Shown in pieces: positions 1-8,614 of a stretch of 57,835 nt of DNA. The notes beneath the pieces are model-generated. The model was given only the letters and a program-made list of their open reading frames with translations, did not search any database and was not told the DNA's origin. Source of the DNA: Rhodococcus sp. IEGM 1379. Lineage in GTDB: Bacteria > Actinomycetota > Actinomycetes > Mycobacteriales > Mycobacteriaceae. The stretch lies in NCBI RefSeq assembly GCF_030056815.1, contig NZ_JASHKR010000029.1, positions 1 through 57,835 of the forward strand. Reading direction: 5' to 3'. Numbering within the stretch: position 1 is the first letter of the stretch; each line of letters starts with the position of its first letter. The translations under genes and the position numbers were made by a program.

Positions 1-60
1 GCGCCTGTATGGTGTTATCGGTTGTAGTTGTCCCTATTGGATTGGTGGACGTAGACAGAC

Positions 61-294
61 ATGAAACTGTTCTTGGATATCCTGCTGGTCGTCACCAGCT
101 TGCTCCTTATTCTGCTGGTGCTGCTGCATCGCGCTAAGGGTGGCGGTTTGTCGAGTCTGTTCGGTGGAGGTGTCCAATCCAGCCTGTCCGGATCGACAGT
201 TGTCGAGAAGAACCTTGATCGGTTGACGGTCTTCACCGCCCTGATCTGGCTGATTTCGATCATCGGCATCGGCCTGGAGATCAAGTTCGCCTGA
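61..294 (+). CDS. secG: Preprotein translocase subunit SecG
   Basis: A 77-residue protein with two hydrophobic helices (about residues 3-22 and 55-75) joined by a Gly/Ser-rich loop containing GGGLSSLFGGG. This is the standard SecG plan and size. SecG is the small accessory subunit of the SecYEG channel in the cytoplasmic membrane and assists SecA-driven export. The ATG start sits about 60 bases into the window, so the promoter and any upstream glycolytic genes are not visible. A hairpin follows directly, before ppc. The secG-ppc pairing is usual in Mycobacteriales. Identification is firm. Confidence 0.93.
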   Translation: MKLFLDILLVVTSLLLILLVLLHRAKGGGLSSLFGGGVQSSLSGSTVVEKNLDRLTVFTALIWLISIIGIGLEIKFA

Positions 295-320
295 TTTCTC
301 TTCCGCATCACGTTTTTGCC

Positions 321-350
321 ACAGAACCCCGCCATCGAGCGGGGTTCTGT
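321..350 (+). terminator. Terminator after secG
   Basis: An 11-bp GC-rich stem (CAGAACCCCGC pairing with GCGGGGTTCTG around a six-base loop) is followed by TGTTT. It lies between the secG stop and the ppc start, so ppc probably has its own promoter or depends on readthrough. Confidence 0.7.
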
Positions 351-371
351 GTTTCGGCCGATAATTGAGCA

Positions 372-3161
372 ATGACTGAATTTGCCGCCCAGCGCACAGA
401 CCATCCGCGTGAAACACCACGTGAAGCCACTGAGCCACTGCGCGAGGACATTCGGCTTCTCGGAGGAATTCTGGGGCAAATTGTTCGGGAACAAGCCGGT
501 GATGCCGTCTTCGATCTCGTCGAGCGTGCCCGGGTGGAATCGTTCCGGGTTCGTCGCAGCGAAATTGACCGCGCAGAATTGGTATCACTGTTCGCAGGAA
601 TCAGCACCGATGATGCAATCCCGGTCATTCGAGCGTTCAGCCACTTTGCGTTGCTCGCCAATCTCGCCGAGGACATCCACCGTGAGCGTCGCCGCGCTAT
701 TCATATCAACGCCGGTGAGCCTCCGCGTGACAGCACTCTTGCCGCCACCTACACAAAGCTCGACGGTGCAGATATCGATTCGGCGACCGTCGAGAACGCA
801 TTGCGAGGGGCGCTGGTGTCACCAGTCATCACTGCTCATCCGACGGAGACCAGGCGCCGGACGGTGTTCGAGACCCAGTCCCGCATTACGGAGTTGATGC
901 GCTTTCGTGAACGCACATCCCTGAGCGTCGACGAAACCGCGGACGTTGATTTGGATTTGCGTCGCCAGATCCTCACACTGTGGCAAACTGCGCTCATTCG
1001 TCTCTCGCGCCTGCGTATTCAGGATGAAATCGAAGTGGGCTTGCGCTACTACGACGCGGCCCTGTTCGAGGTCATTCCCAAGATCAATGCCGAAGTGCGC
1101 AAAGCACTTCGAGGTCGCTGGCCCGACGCCGATCTGTTGCGTGAACCGATACTGCGTCCCGGTTCCTGGATCGGCGGCGACCGTGACGGTAATCCGTATG
1201 TGACGGGGGAGATCGTCCAGCGCGCTACGACTCGGGCTGCGGCCACCGCGATCGAGCACCACCTGGCTGAACTCGAGCATCTCGAACGTGAACTGTCGAT
1301 GTCGGCTCGGTTGGTGTCGGTGACACCGGAATTGGACCTCCTTGCATCGAAGTCGGGTGACGATTCCGCCTTCCGTGCTGATGAGCCCTACCGCCGCGCA
1401 ATTCGTGGTATTCGGGGACGGCTCAGCGCCACCGGCATTTCCGTGTTGGGGGAGCTGCCCGCACATGGGTCCGACGACGGACTCGACGCGTACACCGAAC
1501 CCGCGCAACTGCAACGCGACCTTTCGATCATCGATACGTCGCTGCGCCGCAACGGTGATGCGACCATCGCCGATGATCGACTCGAACGTCTGCGAGAAGC
1601 TTTGGAGGTGTTCGGGTTTCACCTCTCCGGATTGGATATGCGTCAGAACTCCGACGTTCACGAGAGTGTTGTCGCTGAAATGCTCGCGTGGTCGGGCGTT
1701 CATCCGGACTACACGTCGCTCTCCGAAGCGGAGCGTGTGGAACTGCTGTCCGCCGAACTCGCCACGAGGCGACCGCTCACTTCTCCGGACGCGGAGTTCT
1801 CCGAACTGACCACCAAGGAATTGGCGATCATGGCGGCTGGCGCCAACGCCGTGCGAGTTCTGGGAGCCGGCGCCGTTCCCAACTACATCATCAGCATGTG
1901 CACCTCCGTCAGTGACATGCTCGAGGCCGCGGTCCTGCTCAAAGAGGTGGGAGTGCTGGACCCCGGTGTCGGAGGCGATCCGTCATGCCCCATCGGCATC
2001 GTTCCGCTGTTCGAGACGATCGAGGACTTGCAGGGCGGCGCCGCGACATTGTTGGCCACGCTCGATATCCCGATCTACCGAGCCATCGTCACTTCGCGGG
2101 GTGAGAGTCAGGAAGTGATGCTCGGGTATTCCGACTCGAACAAGGACGGCGGATATCTCGCTGCCAACTGGGCGTTGTACCGCGCGGAACTCGATTTGGT
2201 AGAGGCCGCCCGAAAGAGCGGAATCCGGTTGCGGCTCTTCCACGGCCGCGGTGGAACCGTCGGCCGTGGCGGTGGACCCAGCTACGAGGCGATTCTCGCT
2301 CAGCCTCCCGGGGCTGTCGCCGGTTCGCTGCGCATCACCGAGCAAGGCGAGGTGATCGCAGCCAAGTACGCGGAACCTCGATTGGCGCATCGCAACCTCG
2401 AAACTCTGATCGCGGCGACTCTCGAATCGACCCTGCTCGATGTCGAAGGACTCGGCAGTGGCGCGGACGAAGCCTATGCGGTCCTCGATGAACTGGCTGC
2501 TTTGGCTCGTAGCGCGTACAGCGAATTAGTTCACGACACACCAGGATTTGTTCAGTACTTCGAGGCGTCGACGCCGGTCGCCGAGATCGGTGCGCTCAAT
2601 ATCGGAAGCCGGCCGGCCTCACGCAAGCAGACCGAGGCGATCTCCGACCTTCGTGCGATTCCGTGGGTGCTGTCTTGGAGCCAGTCTCGCGTCATGCTCC
2701 CCGGTTGGTACGGCACGGGTGCGGCTTTCGAGCGATGGATCGACAGCGATCCCAATCGCCTCGCGACGCTCGCTCGTTTGTACGAGCAGTGGCCGTTCTT
2801 CCGCACTGTGCTGTCCAACATGGCGATGGTGATGTCGAAATCCGATATGGGACTAGCTGCTCGGTACGCCGAGTTGGTTCCCGACGTCGAACTGCGTGAT
2901 CGGGTCTTCGGAATGATCACCGAGGAGCACGAGCGCACCATTCGTATGTATAAGGCGATTACCGGATACGACGACCTGTTTGCCGACAATTCTGGTCTCG
3001 AACGTTCGGTTCACAATCGCTTCCCGTATCTGGAACCGCTCAATCACCTGCAGGTGGAGTTGATCAGGCGTTACCGATCTGGTGATGAGGGCGACCAGGT
3101 TCGGCGCGGTATTCAGTTGACGATGAACGGTTTGGCGACGGCGCTGCGTAACAGCGGGTAG
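372..3161 (+). CDS. ppc: Phosphoenolpyruvate carboxylase
   Basis: A 929-residue protein of full PEPC length. It converts PEP and bicarbonate to oxaloacetate and so refills the TCA cycle. Visible family signatures are [12 protein letters not shown] with the catalytic His near residue 156, [11 protein letters not shown] near 275, [17 protein letters not shown] near 580, the glycine loop [14 protein letters not shown] near 625, and a C terminus ending [12 protein letters not shown], the usual form of the buried C-terminal segment. The ATG at 372 lies shortly after the secG terminator. No frameshift or missing motif was seen. Confidence 0.97.
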   Translation: MTEFAAQRTDHPRETPREATEPLREDIRLLGGILGQIVREQAGDAVFDLVERARVESFRVRRSEIDRAELVSLFAGISTDDAIPVIRAFSHFALLANLAEDIHRERRRAIHINAGEPPRDSTLAATYTKLDGADIDSATVENALRGALVSPVITAHPTETRRRTVFETQSRITELMRFRERTSLSVDETADVDLDLRRQILTLWQTALIRLSRLRIQDEIEVGLRYYDAALFEVIPKINAEVRKALRGRWPDADLLREPILRPGSWIGGDRDGNPYVTGEIVQRATTRAAATAIEHHLAELEHLERELSMSARLVSVTPELDLLASKSGDDSAFRADEPYRRAIRGIRGRLSATGISVLGELPAHGSDDGLDAYTEPAQLQRDLSIIDTSLRRNGDATIADDRLERLREALEVFGFHLSGLDMRQNSDVHESVVAEMLAWSGVHPDYTSLSEAERVELLSAELATRRPLTSPDAEFSELTTKELAIMAAGANAVRVLGAGAVPNYIISMCTSVSDMLEAAVLLKEVGVLDPGVGGDPSCPIGIVPLFETIEDLQGGAATLLATLDIPIYRAIVTSRGESQEVMLGYSDSNKDGGYLAANWALYRAELDLVEAARKSGIRLRLFHGRGGTVGRGGGPSYEAILAQPPGAVAGSLRITEQGEVIAAKYAEPRLAHRNLETLIAATLESTLLDVEGLGSGADEAYAVLDELAALARSAYSELVHDTPGFVQYFEASTPVAEIGALNIGSRPASRKQTEAISDLRAIPWVLSWSQSRVMLPGWYGTGAAFERWIDSDPNRLATLARLYEQWPFFRTVLSNMAMVMSKSDMGLAARYAELVPDVELRDRVFGMITEEHERTIRMYKAITGYDDLFADNSGLERSVHNRFPYLEPLNHLQVELIRRYRSGDEGDQVRRGIQLTMNGLATALRNSG

Positions 3162-3491
3162 GTCGGCTGGCGGGTGTTCAACCGACCCATGATTGTCGGC
3201 GCAGAGTGATGACGACACGACGGACAGCTTTGTCGATCCACCGGGTAATTTCACCGCTACCTCACCCGGATCTATCGGGATAGTTCGTTCGATTACTCAT
3301 TGGTCCATTTCACAGTTGGACGCCCGTTCATGTGGTAGACATCACAACGCCTGGCGTAATCGGGAACGGCGGACGTTAGCGGTGAATCGGTCATCAAATC
3401 GTTCACCGCAGCGGGTTCCGCACTCCGTAACGCGCCGAGCCGCTGGCCATCGCGCCATGCGACGTACTTGTCTAGAGGAGGTCCGCCCGCA
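3162..3491. other. Intergenic region upstream of the PucR-type regulator
   Basis: About 330 bases with no convincing gene. It must hold the promoter of the regulator gene; only its ribosome binding site (AGAGGAGG, 3474-3481) can be named with confidence. Short ORFs here lack a start signal and look like chance. Confidence 0.4.
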
Positions 3492-4787
3492 ATGTCCCCT
3501 GCTCTGCTGAACAACCCTGCTCTGCTGAATACTCCTGCGCTGCCGAAAACCCCGGGGCCGCTCATGCTGGGAGGTAAACCCGCCTCCGCAGTTGTCCGCG
3601 ACTTCGTCCCGCTGGCGGCCGAACTTGTGAATCACTTCTCCCGCGAGAGTCCGATGTTCAAGTCCTTCCACATGGAATCCGTGCAGGAGGACTTGGTTGC
3701 GGCGACCGAGCAGGGTCTGCAACTGACGATCCAGCTCATGGACCACAAGAAACTACCTACCGACGCCGACCTGGGCAGCATTCACACCCTGACTGTCCGT
3801 CAGGCACGTAAAGGGGTCCCGCTCGGTGCCATTCTCGCTCTGACCGACGAGGGCGTTACAGCTTTCCGCAACCTCATCCTCAGCCGCGCGGAGGCCGAGG
3901 ATTCCGCGAATCTCAAGGAGCTCAACCACCTCCTGTTCGCACTCGCGCAGCGACTTCACTCGTTCGTGTCGGTTAGCTATCTGGCTGCGATGCCCACCGG
4001 TGTGGAGCTGGAGGAGTACTCGGTCGGCGCTCTCGTCAAAGCGATGCTGGACGGAAATGATCCCACTCAGCTCGCGTTGCAGATGGGCATCGAGCTCACA
4101 CCCAGCTATCTCGTACTGCGGCTCCTTGTGAGCTTGCCGCGGCCGCGGCCGGGGGCCAAGGACGGTGCACACCACCGATTGCAGGCCTACCGCGGTTTGG
4201 CTGCAGTACAAGCCAAGATCGCCGCCCACTTCGGGGTGACTCTGTTGGAGGCTCCCGCACCGCAACGTGGGCTGGTGCTCATCGAGGGAACGCCCCACTG
4301 GGGATCGGTGTGTGAGGTAATCCGACAGGCGAAGGACGAGATCGGGGTGGAGATCACGGCTATCGGCGAGAACTCGGCTCTCGAGGACATCTCAGCCGCC
4401 GAGGCCACTACCCGCGAGTTGGCCCACCTCGTCCGGCGACTGAGGCTGCCGGCCCGTCCATACCGGATGGAGGACCTCGCGCTGGAGTATCAGCTGACTC
4501 GGAACGGCCCAGGCCGTGACAGCCTGATCAACCTGCTCAAGCCGCTCGACAGCAACCCGGAGTTGCTGCAGACGCTTTCGGTGCACCTGGCGAACGACCA
4601 GCACAGGCAGCGCACCGCGTCGGCGCTGGGACTGCACACGAACACCGTCGACAACCGCATCAAGCGCATCGCTCACCTGACCGGATTGGACCCGACTCTG
4701 CCCTCTGAGCTGCTCAAACTGCGTGCCGCAATGATCTCGCTGGCCTTCGCCAGCACCGATATGGACATTCGTCCAGCGAAATTGTGA
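3492..4787 (+). CDS. PucR/CdaR-type transcriptional regulator with helical RsbRD-like N-terminal region
   Basis: A 431-residue protein. The ATG at 3492 is chosen because AGAGGAGG lies 10 bases upstream; a longer TTG start is possible but has no Shine-Dalgarno. Residues 1-25 carry a short repeat (NPALLNTPAL). Residues about 45-165 are helical and resemble RsbRD N-terminal domains. A middle alpha/beta domain follows, and residues about 355-425 form a PucR C-terminal helix-turn-helix (HLANDQHRQRTASALGLHTN, NTVDNRIKRI). Such proteins are activators or repressors of adjacent genes. Immediately downstream, in the same direction, are four tiny genes that it may control. The signal it senses is unknown. 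Confidence 0.82.
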   Translation: MSPALLNNPALLNTPALPKTPGPLMLGGKPASAVVRDFVPLAAELVNHFSRESPMFKSFHMESVQEDLVAATEQGLQLTIQLMDHKKLPTDADLGSIHTLTVRQARKGVPLGAILALTDEGVTAFRNLILSRAEAEDSANLKELNHLLFALAQRLHSFVSVSYLAAMPTGVELEEYSVGALVKAMLDGNDPTQLALQMGIELTPSYLVLRLLVSLPRPRPGAKDGAHHRLQAYRGLAAVQAKIAAHFGVTLLEAPAPQRGLVLIEGTPHWGSVCEVIRQAKDEIGVEITAIGENSALEDISAAEATTRELAHLVRRLRLPARPYRMEDLALEYQLTRNGPGRDSLINLLKPLDSNPELLQTLSVHLANDQHRQRTASALGLHTNTVDNRIKRIAHLTGLDPTLPSELLKLRAAMISLAFASTDMDIRPAKL

Positions 4788-4913
4788 AACCTCACATAGC
4801 TCACTAGTAACTATCCACTCTTGGCGCTTCGGCCCCACTTTCCCGCCCGGAAACGGGTTATAAAAGTGTGGTGCGAATCACCGCGCAAATCGGTAACAAC
4901 AAAGGGGATCTAC

Positions 4914-5030
4914 ATGAACAACGGCCAGGCAAACGCAGTTCTCGGTGCTTTCCTCAACACCATCTTTCAGGTATTTAATGCTGGCAGCAGCAACACCGGT
5001 TCGGTAGACGGTGGCGGAGTCGGAATCTAG
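4914..5030 (+). CDS. Small peptide 1 of an LFNAGSS-motif family
   Basis: A 38-residue ORF with a strong start context (AAAGGGG eight bases before ATG). The N-terminal two thirds are amphipathic/hydrophobic (AVLGAFLNTIFQVFNAGSSN) and the end is Gly/Ser-rich. It shares the T-[IV]-x-x-[VL]-F-N-A-G-S-S core with the next small gene and a related core with the fourth. There is no signal peptide. A TATAAA-like box near 4858 may be its promoter. Small leaderless amphipathic proteins of this size include corynebacterial PorA/PorH channel peptides, but no sequence match to them is claimed. Function unknown; coding status supported by motif recurrence and Shine-Dalgarno. Confidence 0.6.
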   Translation: MNNGQANAVLGAFLNTIFQVFNAGSSNTGSVDGGGVGI

Positions 5031-5042
5031 AGACGCGTTTCG

Positions 5043-5074
5043 GGGTCCTGCGCGAAATCCTTCGCGCAGGACCC
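5043..5074 (+). terminator. Strong hairpin between small peptide genes 1 and 2
   Basis: A perfect 14-bp stem (GGGTCCTGCGCGAA pairing with TTCGCGCAGGACCC, loop ATCC) with no clear U-run. A second C6/G6 hairpin follows at about 5083-5099. These may partially terminate or stabilise the mRNA, so that peptide 1 is made in excess over peptides 2-4. Confidence 0.5.
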
Positions 5075-5139
5075 TGCTCTAGCCCCCCAACTTGGGGGGT
5101 GGCCTTGCCACGGCCCCCGCTGAAACCAGGAGCAAACTT

Positions 5140-5286
5140 ATGATTTCCTCACCAACTACAGGCGCATTGGCCGTCGTTATGAACACTGTCTTGCAGTTGT
5201 TCAACGCGGGTAGCAGCTTCCTGTACACCGATAATTCGGATCTCTTCGGCGGCGGTGGCGGCACCACCACGCCGCCCGCACCCTAA
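5140..5286 (+). CDS. Small peptide 2 of an LFNAGSS-motif family
   Basis: A 48-residue ORF starting at ATG 5140, eight bases after CCAGGAG. The segment ALAVVMNTVLQLFNAGSSF repeats the plan of peptide 1: hydrophobic helix, LFNAGSS, then a Gly-rich tail ending in TTTPPAP. No signal peptide or lipobox. An earlier in-frame start would read through the hairpin region and is unlikely. Same strand as, and downstream of, the PucR-type regulator. Function unknown. Confidence 0.58.
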   Translation: MISSPTTGALAVVMNTVLQLFNAGSSFLYTDNSDLFGGGGGTTTPPAP

Positions 5287-5335
5287 TCGCTTCACCCGCT
5301 CGCATAACCCCGCCGCGGCGCAGACAGGAATTAAC

Positions 5336-5476
5336 GTGAACTACGGTCAGTACCTCCAGGGAAGCCTGGCAATCGACTTCGGCTCTCTTTCCCGGGCACT
5401 CGGCTTCGGCAACGGCTCAGTGGTGTCGTTCGGCAGCGCCGGAAGTGTTCAATTCAGCAGTCTCGGCGGATCTTGA
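5336..5476 (+). CDS. Small peptide 3, Gly/Ser/Phe-rich
   Basis: A 46-residue ORF from GTG 5336, preceded by ACAGGAA. It begins MNYGQYLQGSL and ends FGSAGSVQFSSLGGS. It lacks the exact LFNAGSS core of its neighbours but keeps the small size, the missing signal peptide and the Gly/Ser-rich end with SAGS and SLGGS. It lies between peptides 2 and 4 with short gaps, suggesting one transcript. Coding status is less certain than for peptides 1, 2 and 4. Confidence 0.45.
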   Translation: MNYGQYLQGSLAIDFGSLSRALGFGNGSVVSFGSAGSVQFSSLGGS

Positions 5477-5540
5477 CAATCACCGCCGTCCCACACGCTC
5501 ACATGCGTATTTACTCGCGAAACAGAAAGCAGGTCACTCC

Positions 5541-5708
5541 GTGCCCACAATTCCGCTCACCGGTGACCCCGTTGTCATCAACATAATTGTCCAGCTCTTC
5601 AGCGCGGGAAGCAGTAACGCACTCGCTATGGGCGGCGTCGGCAGCAGCGGTCTCGGTAGCACCGGACTAGGCAGCTTCGACTCAGCGAGCCTGGGCAGCA
5701 CTGCTTAG
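5541..5708 (+). CDS. Small peptide 4 of an LFNAGSS-motif family
   Basis: A 55-residue ORF from GTG 5541, preceded by GAAAGCAGG. It reads VVINIIVQLFSAGSSNALA after a short N terminus, matching the motif of peptides 1 and 2, and ends in a Gly-Ser-Leu repeat (SSGLGSTGLGSF, ASLGS). A terminator-like hairpin follows at once, closing the array. The GSLGS-style tail resembles the C terminus of the surface protein encoded at 10,893-11,804. Function unknown. Confidence 0.57.
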   Translation: MPTIPLTGDPVVINIIVQLFSAGSSNALAMGGVGSSGLGSTGLGSFDSASLGSTA

Positions 5709-5720
5709 GAACCACACTCG

Positions 5721-5762
5721 AAAAGGGCCTGAATCCGGTATTGCACCGGGCTTAGGCCCTTT
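5721..5762 (+). terminator. Terminator after the small-peptide array
   Basis: A stem of AAAGGGCCT with AGGCCCTTT, and inside it CCGGT with ACCGG, then TTTCGTG. It separates the plus-strand peptide genes from the convergent TetR gene. Confidence 0.7.
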
Positions 5763-5827
5763 CGTGCTTCTGAAGGATATTGTTCGCTCACCGAGTGAAA
5801 TCCTTCAGGACTAAATCGGCTGACGAC

Positions 5828-6523
5828 CTACCTGTTGATCTTCCGTACCTGTGCGGCAGAGAGGGCCTTCGCCTGCAATGGTGCGGTGAAGGGCCCGTCG
5901 ACCACCGGCCGCATTCCGGCGAACAGGATCTCCAGGTGACGCCGCCACGCTTCGGGTGCAACGGAATGCGATGTCTCACTGATGCCTCGCAGCGCCCAGA
6001 ACAACATGGTGATGTCGGTGGGAGTGATATCGCTTCGGATGCGACCACACCGCTGGGCGCTAGTGAGGAGCTCGGCGGTGCGGGTGCGAAACTCTTCGAG
6101 AGCATCCGGTTCTGCATTCGAGTGATCCCACAACTGGGGCAGGCACGCCCACTGCACCGACTGGAGTTTGCCGGTTTCGAGCACCAGCGCTTCGAGGCCC
6201 GACCCGTCCTCTCGACCCGTCGCCTCGCGAGCTGCAGCAGCCAAACCCAGCCTCATCTCGCCGACCAATTCATCGATCAGAGCCTGCTTGCTGGGGAACC
6301 GTCGATACAACGTGCCGACGCCGACACCGGCAACGCGGGCAACTTCTTCAACAGCTGCGTCGAGGCCGGATGCGAAGAATACCTGAGCCGCGGCATCCAG
6401 GATCCGTCGGCGGTTTTCTGCCGCGTCCTTGCGGAGCGGTTTGTCCTCGCGGAGCGGTTTGTCACTGCGGAGCGGTTTGTCACTGCGGAGCGGTTTGTCA
6501 CTCGTAGTCTTCTGTGTCGCCAT
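5828..6523 (-). CDS. TetR-family transcriptional regulator
   Basis: A 231-residue regulator starting at ATG 6523, one base after the stop of the upstream MFS gene, so the two are co-transcribed. Residues 9-32 hold four tandem copies of a six-residue SDKPLR-like unit. The TetR N domain follows (RRRILDAAAQVFFASGLDAA, then VGVGTLYRRFPSK as the recognition helix), and then an all-helical ligand domain. The probable operator is the palindrome upstream of the MFS gene at 8000-8023, implying autoregulation and drug-induced export. The tandem repeat is unusual and is reported separately. Confidence 0.85.
   Translation of the reverse strand: MATQKTTSDKPLRSDKPLRSDKPLREDKPLRKDAAENRRRILDAAAQVFFASGLDAAVEEVARVAGVGVGTLYRRFPSKQALIDELVGEMRLGLAAAAREATGREDGSGLEALVLETGKLQSVQWACLPQLWDHSNAEPDALEEFRTRTAELLTSAQRCGRIRSDITPTDITMLFWALRGISETSHSVAPEAWRRHLEILFAGMRPVVDGPFTAPLQAKALSAAQVRKINR
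6431..6502. repeat. Four 18-bp tandem repeats in the TetR gene
   Basis: Four consecutive 18-bp units (GCGGAGCGGTTTGTCACT with small changes in the first copy) keep the reading frame and encode (S/E)DKPLR repeats at the N terminus of the regulator. Copy number could vary without a frameshift. Confidence 0.85.
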
Positions 6524-6524
6524 G

Positions 6525-7982
6525 TCAGTTCGAAATAGTAGCGGTGCTCGTCGCGTCCGCGCGTTGCGCGTCATTCGGAATCGCGATGGGCGTGTGCTCC
6601 TTCGGAATGAGCAGTGCCGCGGCGGCACCGAGTGCGCTGGCGACGGACAGGATGGCAAACCCTGTGGTGTAACCGGATTCAGCGGGAAGTCCGTCCGGCA
6701 GTAGGTGCGCGGTTACGACGCTGGCCATCATTGCTGAACCTATCGCTCCACCGATTGTGCGAATGTTGGCGTTGGTGCCGCTGGCCGACCCCGTCTGATG
6801 TGAGGGAACTGCATGCACGATGATGCCTGACATCGAGGAGAAGGCGAGGCCGAAACCGGCGCCCATCAGCAGCATCGACAGCACAACCTGCCAGATCTCC
6901 GAGTGTGCGAACGCCAAGATCAACTGCGACGCACATGCGGCTACAGAACCGCCCACCAGTACTGCCTTCGCTCCGAAACGATGCGACAGGCCACCAGACC
7001 CGATACCGGAAAGAAGGAACGCCACGGAAAGGGGCAACACGATCAAACCGGATTCGGTGATCGATGAATTGAAACCGTAGCCGGCTTCCGATGTTCCTTG
7101 GAGGAAAGCCGGTACGAATGCGAATATCGAATACATTGCGATGCCGATCAGCAAGGCCGCCAGGTTCGTCGTCCACACTGCGGGGATGCGCATCATTGCC
7201 ATGTCGATCAACGGACTGGCACTGCGTAATTCATTCTTCATCCAGAGCGCTGCAAGAACGGTAGCCACAACGAGCAGGCCGAGAACTGGACTCGACGCCC
7301 AACCCCACTTGGGAGCCTCACTGATTGCGACGAGCAATGCAATCAACCAGGACGAGAGCAGCACGGACGCAATCCAACTCACGCGCCCGGGAGTTCGTAC
7401 GGGGGACTCGGGAATGATCAGGTGTGTCACGATTGCGGCGACACCGAGGGCGATAGCGGGAATCCAGAACAGCCAGTGCGCGTTGAGCGTGTCGACGATC
7501 GGACCACCCAATACCAGGCCTAGGCCGCCTCCGACGCCGATCAACGCAGATATGACACCCACCGCTCCGGTCACTTTGTGTCGGGGGAATTCGTCGCGAA
7601 TGATCCCGAACGCCAAGGGGATGACGCCGCCTGCGATTCCTTGAATTGCTCGGGCCACGATCATGACGGTGATCGACGATGCCAATGCCCCCAGAATTGA
7701 ACCGACGCAGGCGATGATCATTACTGCGGTCAGCACCTTCTTCTTGCCGATCATATCGCCGATCCGACCGAGGATCGGGGTGGCGACGGCCGCGGCGAGC
7801 AAGTAGGCCGTCAGGATCCAGGTGACGGTATTTCGATCAGTGTGTAGGTCTTGCTGTAGCAGTGGCAGTACCGGCGCGACCAGTGACTGCAACAACGAGT
7901 AGGACGTAATGGCAAGCGCGAGTACCAGATAGATGAGCTGGTAGGGAACGGCTGCATTTTTGTGCAGCGGCGTCTCGTTCAT
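6525..7982 (-). CDS. MFS drug exporter (EmrB/QacA type)
   Basis: A 485-residue membrane protein with about 14 predicted helices, the size and plan of DHA2 drug:H+ antiporters. Motif A is visible as GRIGDMIGKKK near residue 70, and a motif-C-like glycine-rich stretch (ISALIGVGGGLGLVLGGP) near 150. The ATG at 7982 has GAGGAG upstream. A perfect inverted repeat lies just upstream and the TetR gene follows in the same operon. The substrate cannot be read from the sequence. Confidence 0.88.
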   Translation of the reverse strand: MNETPLHKNAAVPYQLIYLVLALAITSYSLLQSLVAPVLPLLQQDLHTDRNTVTWILTAYLLAAAVATPILGRIGDMIGKKKVLTAVMIIACVGSILGALASSITVMIVARAIQGIAGGVIPLAFGIIRDEFPRHKVTGAVGVISALIGVGGGLGLVLGGPIVDTLNAHWLFWIPAIALGVAAIVTHLIIPESPVRTPGRVSWIASVLLSSWLIALLVAISEAPKWGWASSPVLGLLVVATVLAALWMKNELRSASPLIDMAMMRIPAVWTTNLAALLIGIAMYSIFAFVPAFLQGTSEAGYGFNSSITESGLIVLPLSVAFLLSGIGSGGLSHRFGAKAVLVGGSVAACASQLILAFAHSEIWQVVLSMLLMGAGFGLAFSSMSGIIVHAVPSHQTGSASGTNANIRTIGGAIGSAMMASVVTAHLLPDGLPAESGYTTGFAILSVASALGAAAALLIPKEHTPIAIPNDAQRADATSTATISN

Positions 7983-7999
7983 AGCGTTGCTCCTCTTGC

Positions 8000-8023
8000 G
8001 AAGCGGAATGGGAATTCCGCTTC
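8000..8023. promoter_or_regulatory. Candidate TetR operator
   Basis: A perfect 10-bp inverted repeat, GAAGCGGAAT-4-ATTCCGCTTC, 18 bases upstream of the MFS start codon. A half-site-like copy (AAGCGGAATCATCATT) lies at about 8041-8056. Position and symmetry fit binding by the TetR regulator of the same operon. Confidence 0.65.
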
Positions 8024-8161
8024 TGGGAGATTAGCACGGTAAGCGGAATCATCATTCTGGTACTTGCGGCCGTTGCCACGTGTATCCGTTCGGTTCAGGA
8101 CTGAGGCGACAGGGTGAGTACTGAACCGGACGGCAAGTAGGTTAGCCGTCAAAACCTCGAA

Positions 8162-8521
8162 TCAGTTGCAGCAGTTGGGATCCAGGACAAGGCGGAGGGC
8201 TTCCAGGGCGTCGGGGCGCGCTCGGTAATAGACGTTCATTCCCCGTCTGTCGGCGATTACCATGCCGGCTCTTTTCAGCTGACCCAAATGGTGACTGACC
8301 GTCGATTCGCTCAGTCCGACGCTCTCGGCGAGGTCGCAGGTGCACACCTCGCCGTCGGAATGTGTCAGCAATATCGACATCAGCTTGATGCGTGCTGGGT
8401 CTGCGAGTGCCTTGAGTCGGACGGCCACCTGTAGTGCGGCGTCATCGGAGATCGGGCCGGCTGCGACGGGGGAGCAGCAGATCGGTGCGGTTGTGTCGAT
8501 GACAGGCAGGGCCTTGGGCAT
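8162..8521 (-). CDS. ArsR/SmtB-family metal(loid)-responsive repressor
   Basis: A 119-residue winged-helix regulator from ATG 8521. It carries Cys15-Cys16 near the N terminus, EVCTCDLAESVG (Cys60, Cys62) at the start of the DNA-binding helices, the recognition helix SESTVSHHLGQLK, and Cys117-Cys118 at the C terminus. The CxC in this helix is the thiol-binding site in the arsenite/cadmium sensors of this family. The longer ORF would begin inside the operator palindrome. Divergent from the cadI-like gene, which it probably represses. Confidence 0.85.
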   Translation of the reverse strand: MPKALPVIDTTAPICCSPVAAGPISDDAALQVAVRLKALADPARIKLMSILLTHSDGEVCTCDLAESVGLSESTVSHHLGQLKRAGMVIADRRGMNVYYRARPDALEALRLVLDPNCCN

Positions 8522-8531
8522 GCGTCCATTG

Positions 8532-8569
8532 TGCTCTACCTTCTTGACATACGTCAAAAAGGTAGAGCA
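8532..8569. promoter_or_regulatory. ArsR operator palindrome
   Basis: A 38-bp near-perfect palindrome between the divergent ArsR and CadI-like genes. Its outer arms are TGCTCTACCTT and AAGGTAGAGCA and its centre contains TTGACATACGTCAA. A site this symmetrical can repress both genes. Confidence 0.8.
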
Positions 8570-8614
8570 TACTGAATGGGTAATTCGACATATGTCACAC
8601 AGGTGGAGGTTTCC

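Noticed and set aside
819-1703. 294-codon antisense ORF inside ppc
   Set aside because: It is a shadow of ppc codon bias; the ppc frame has all catalytic motifs.
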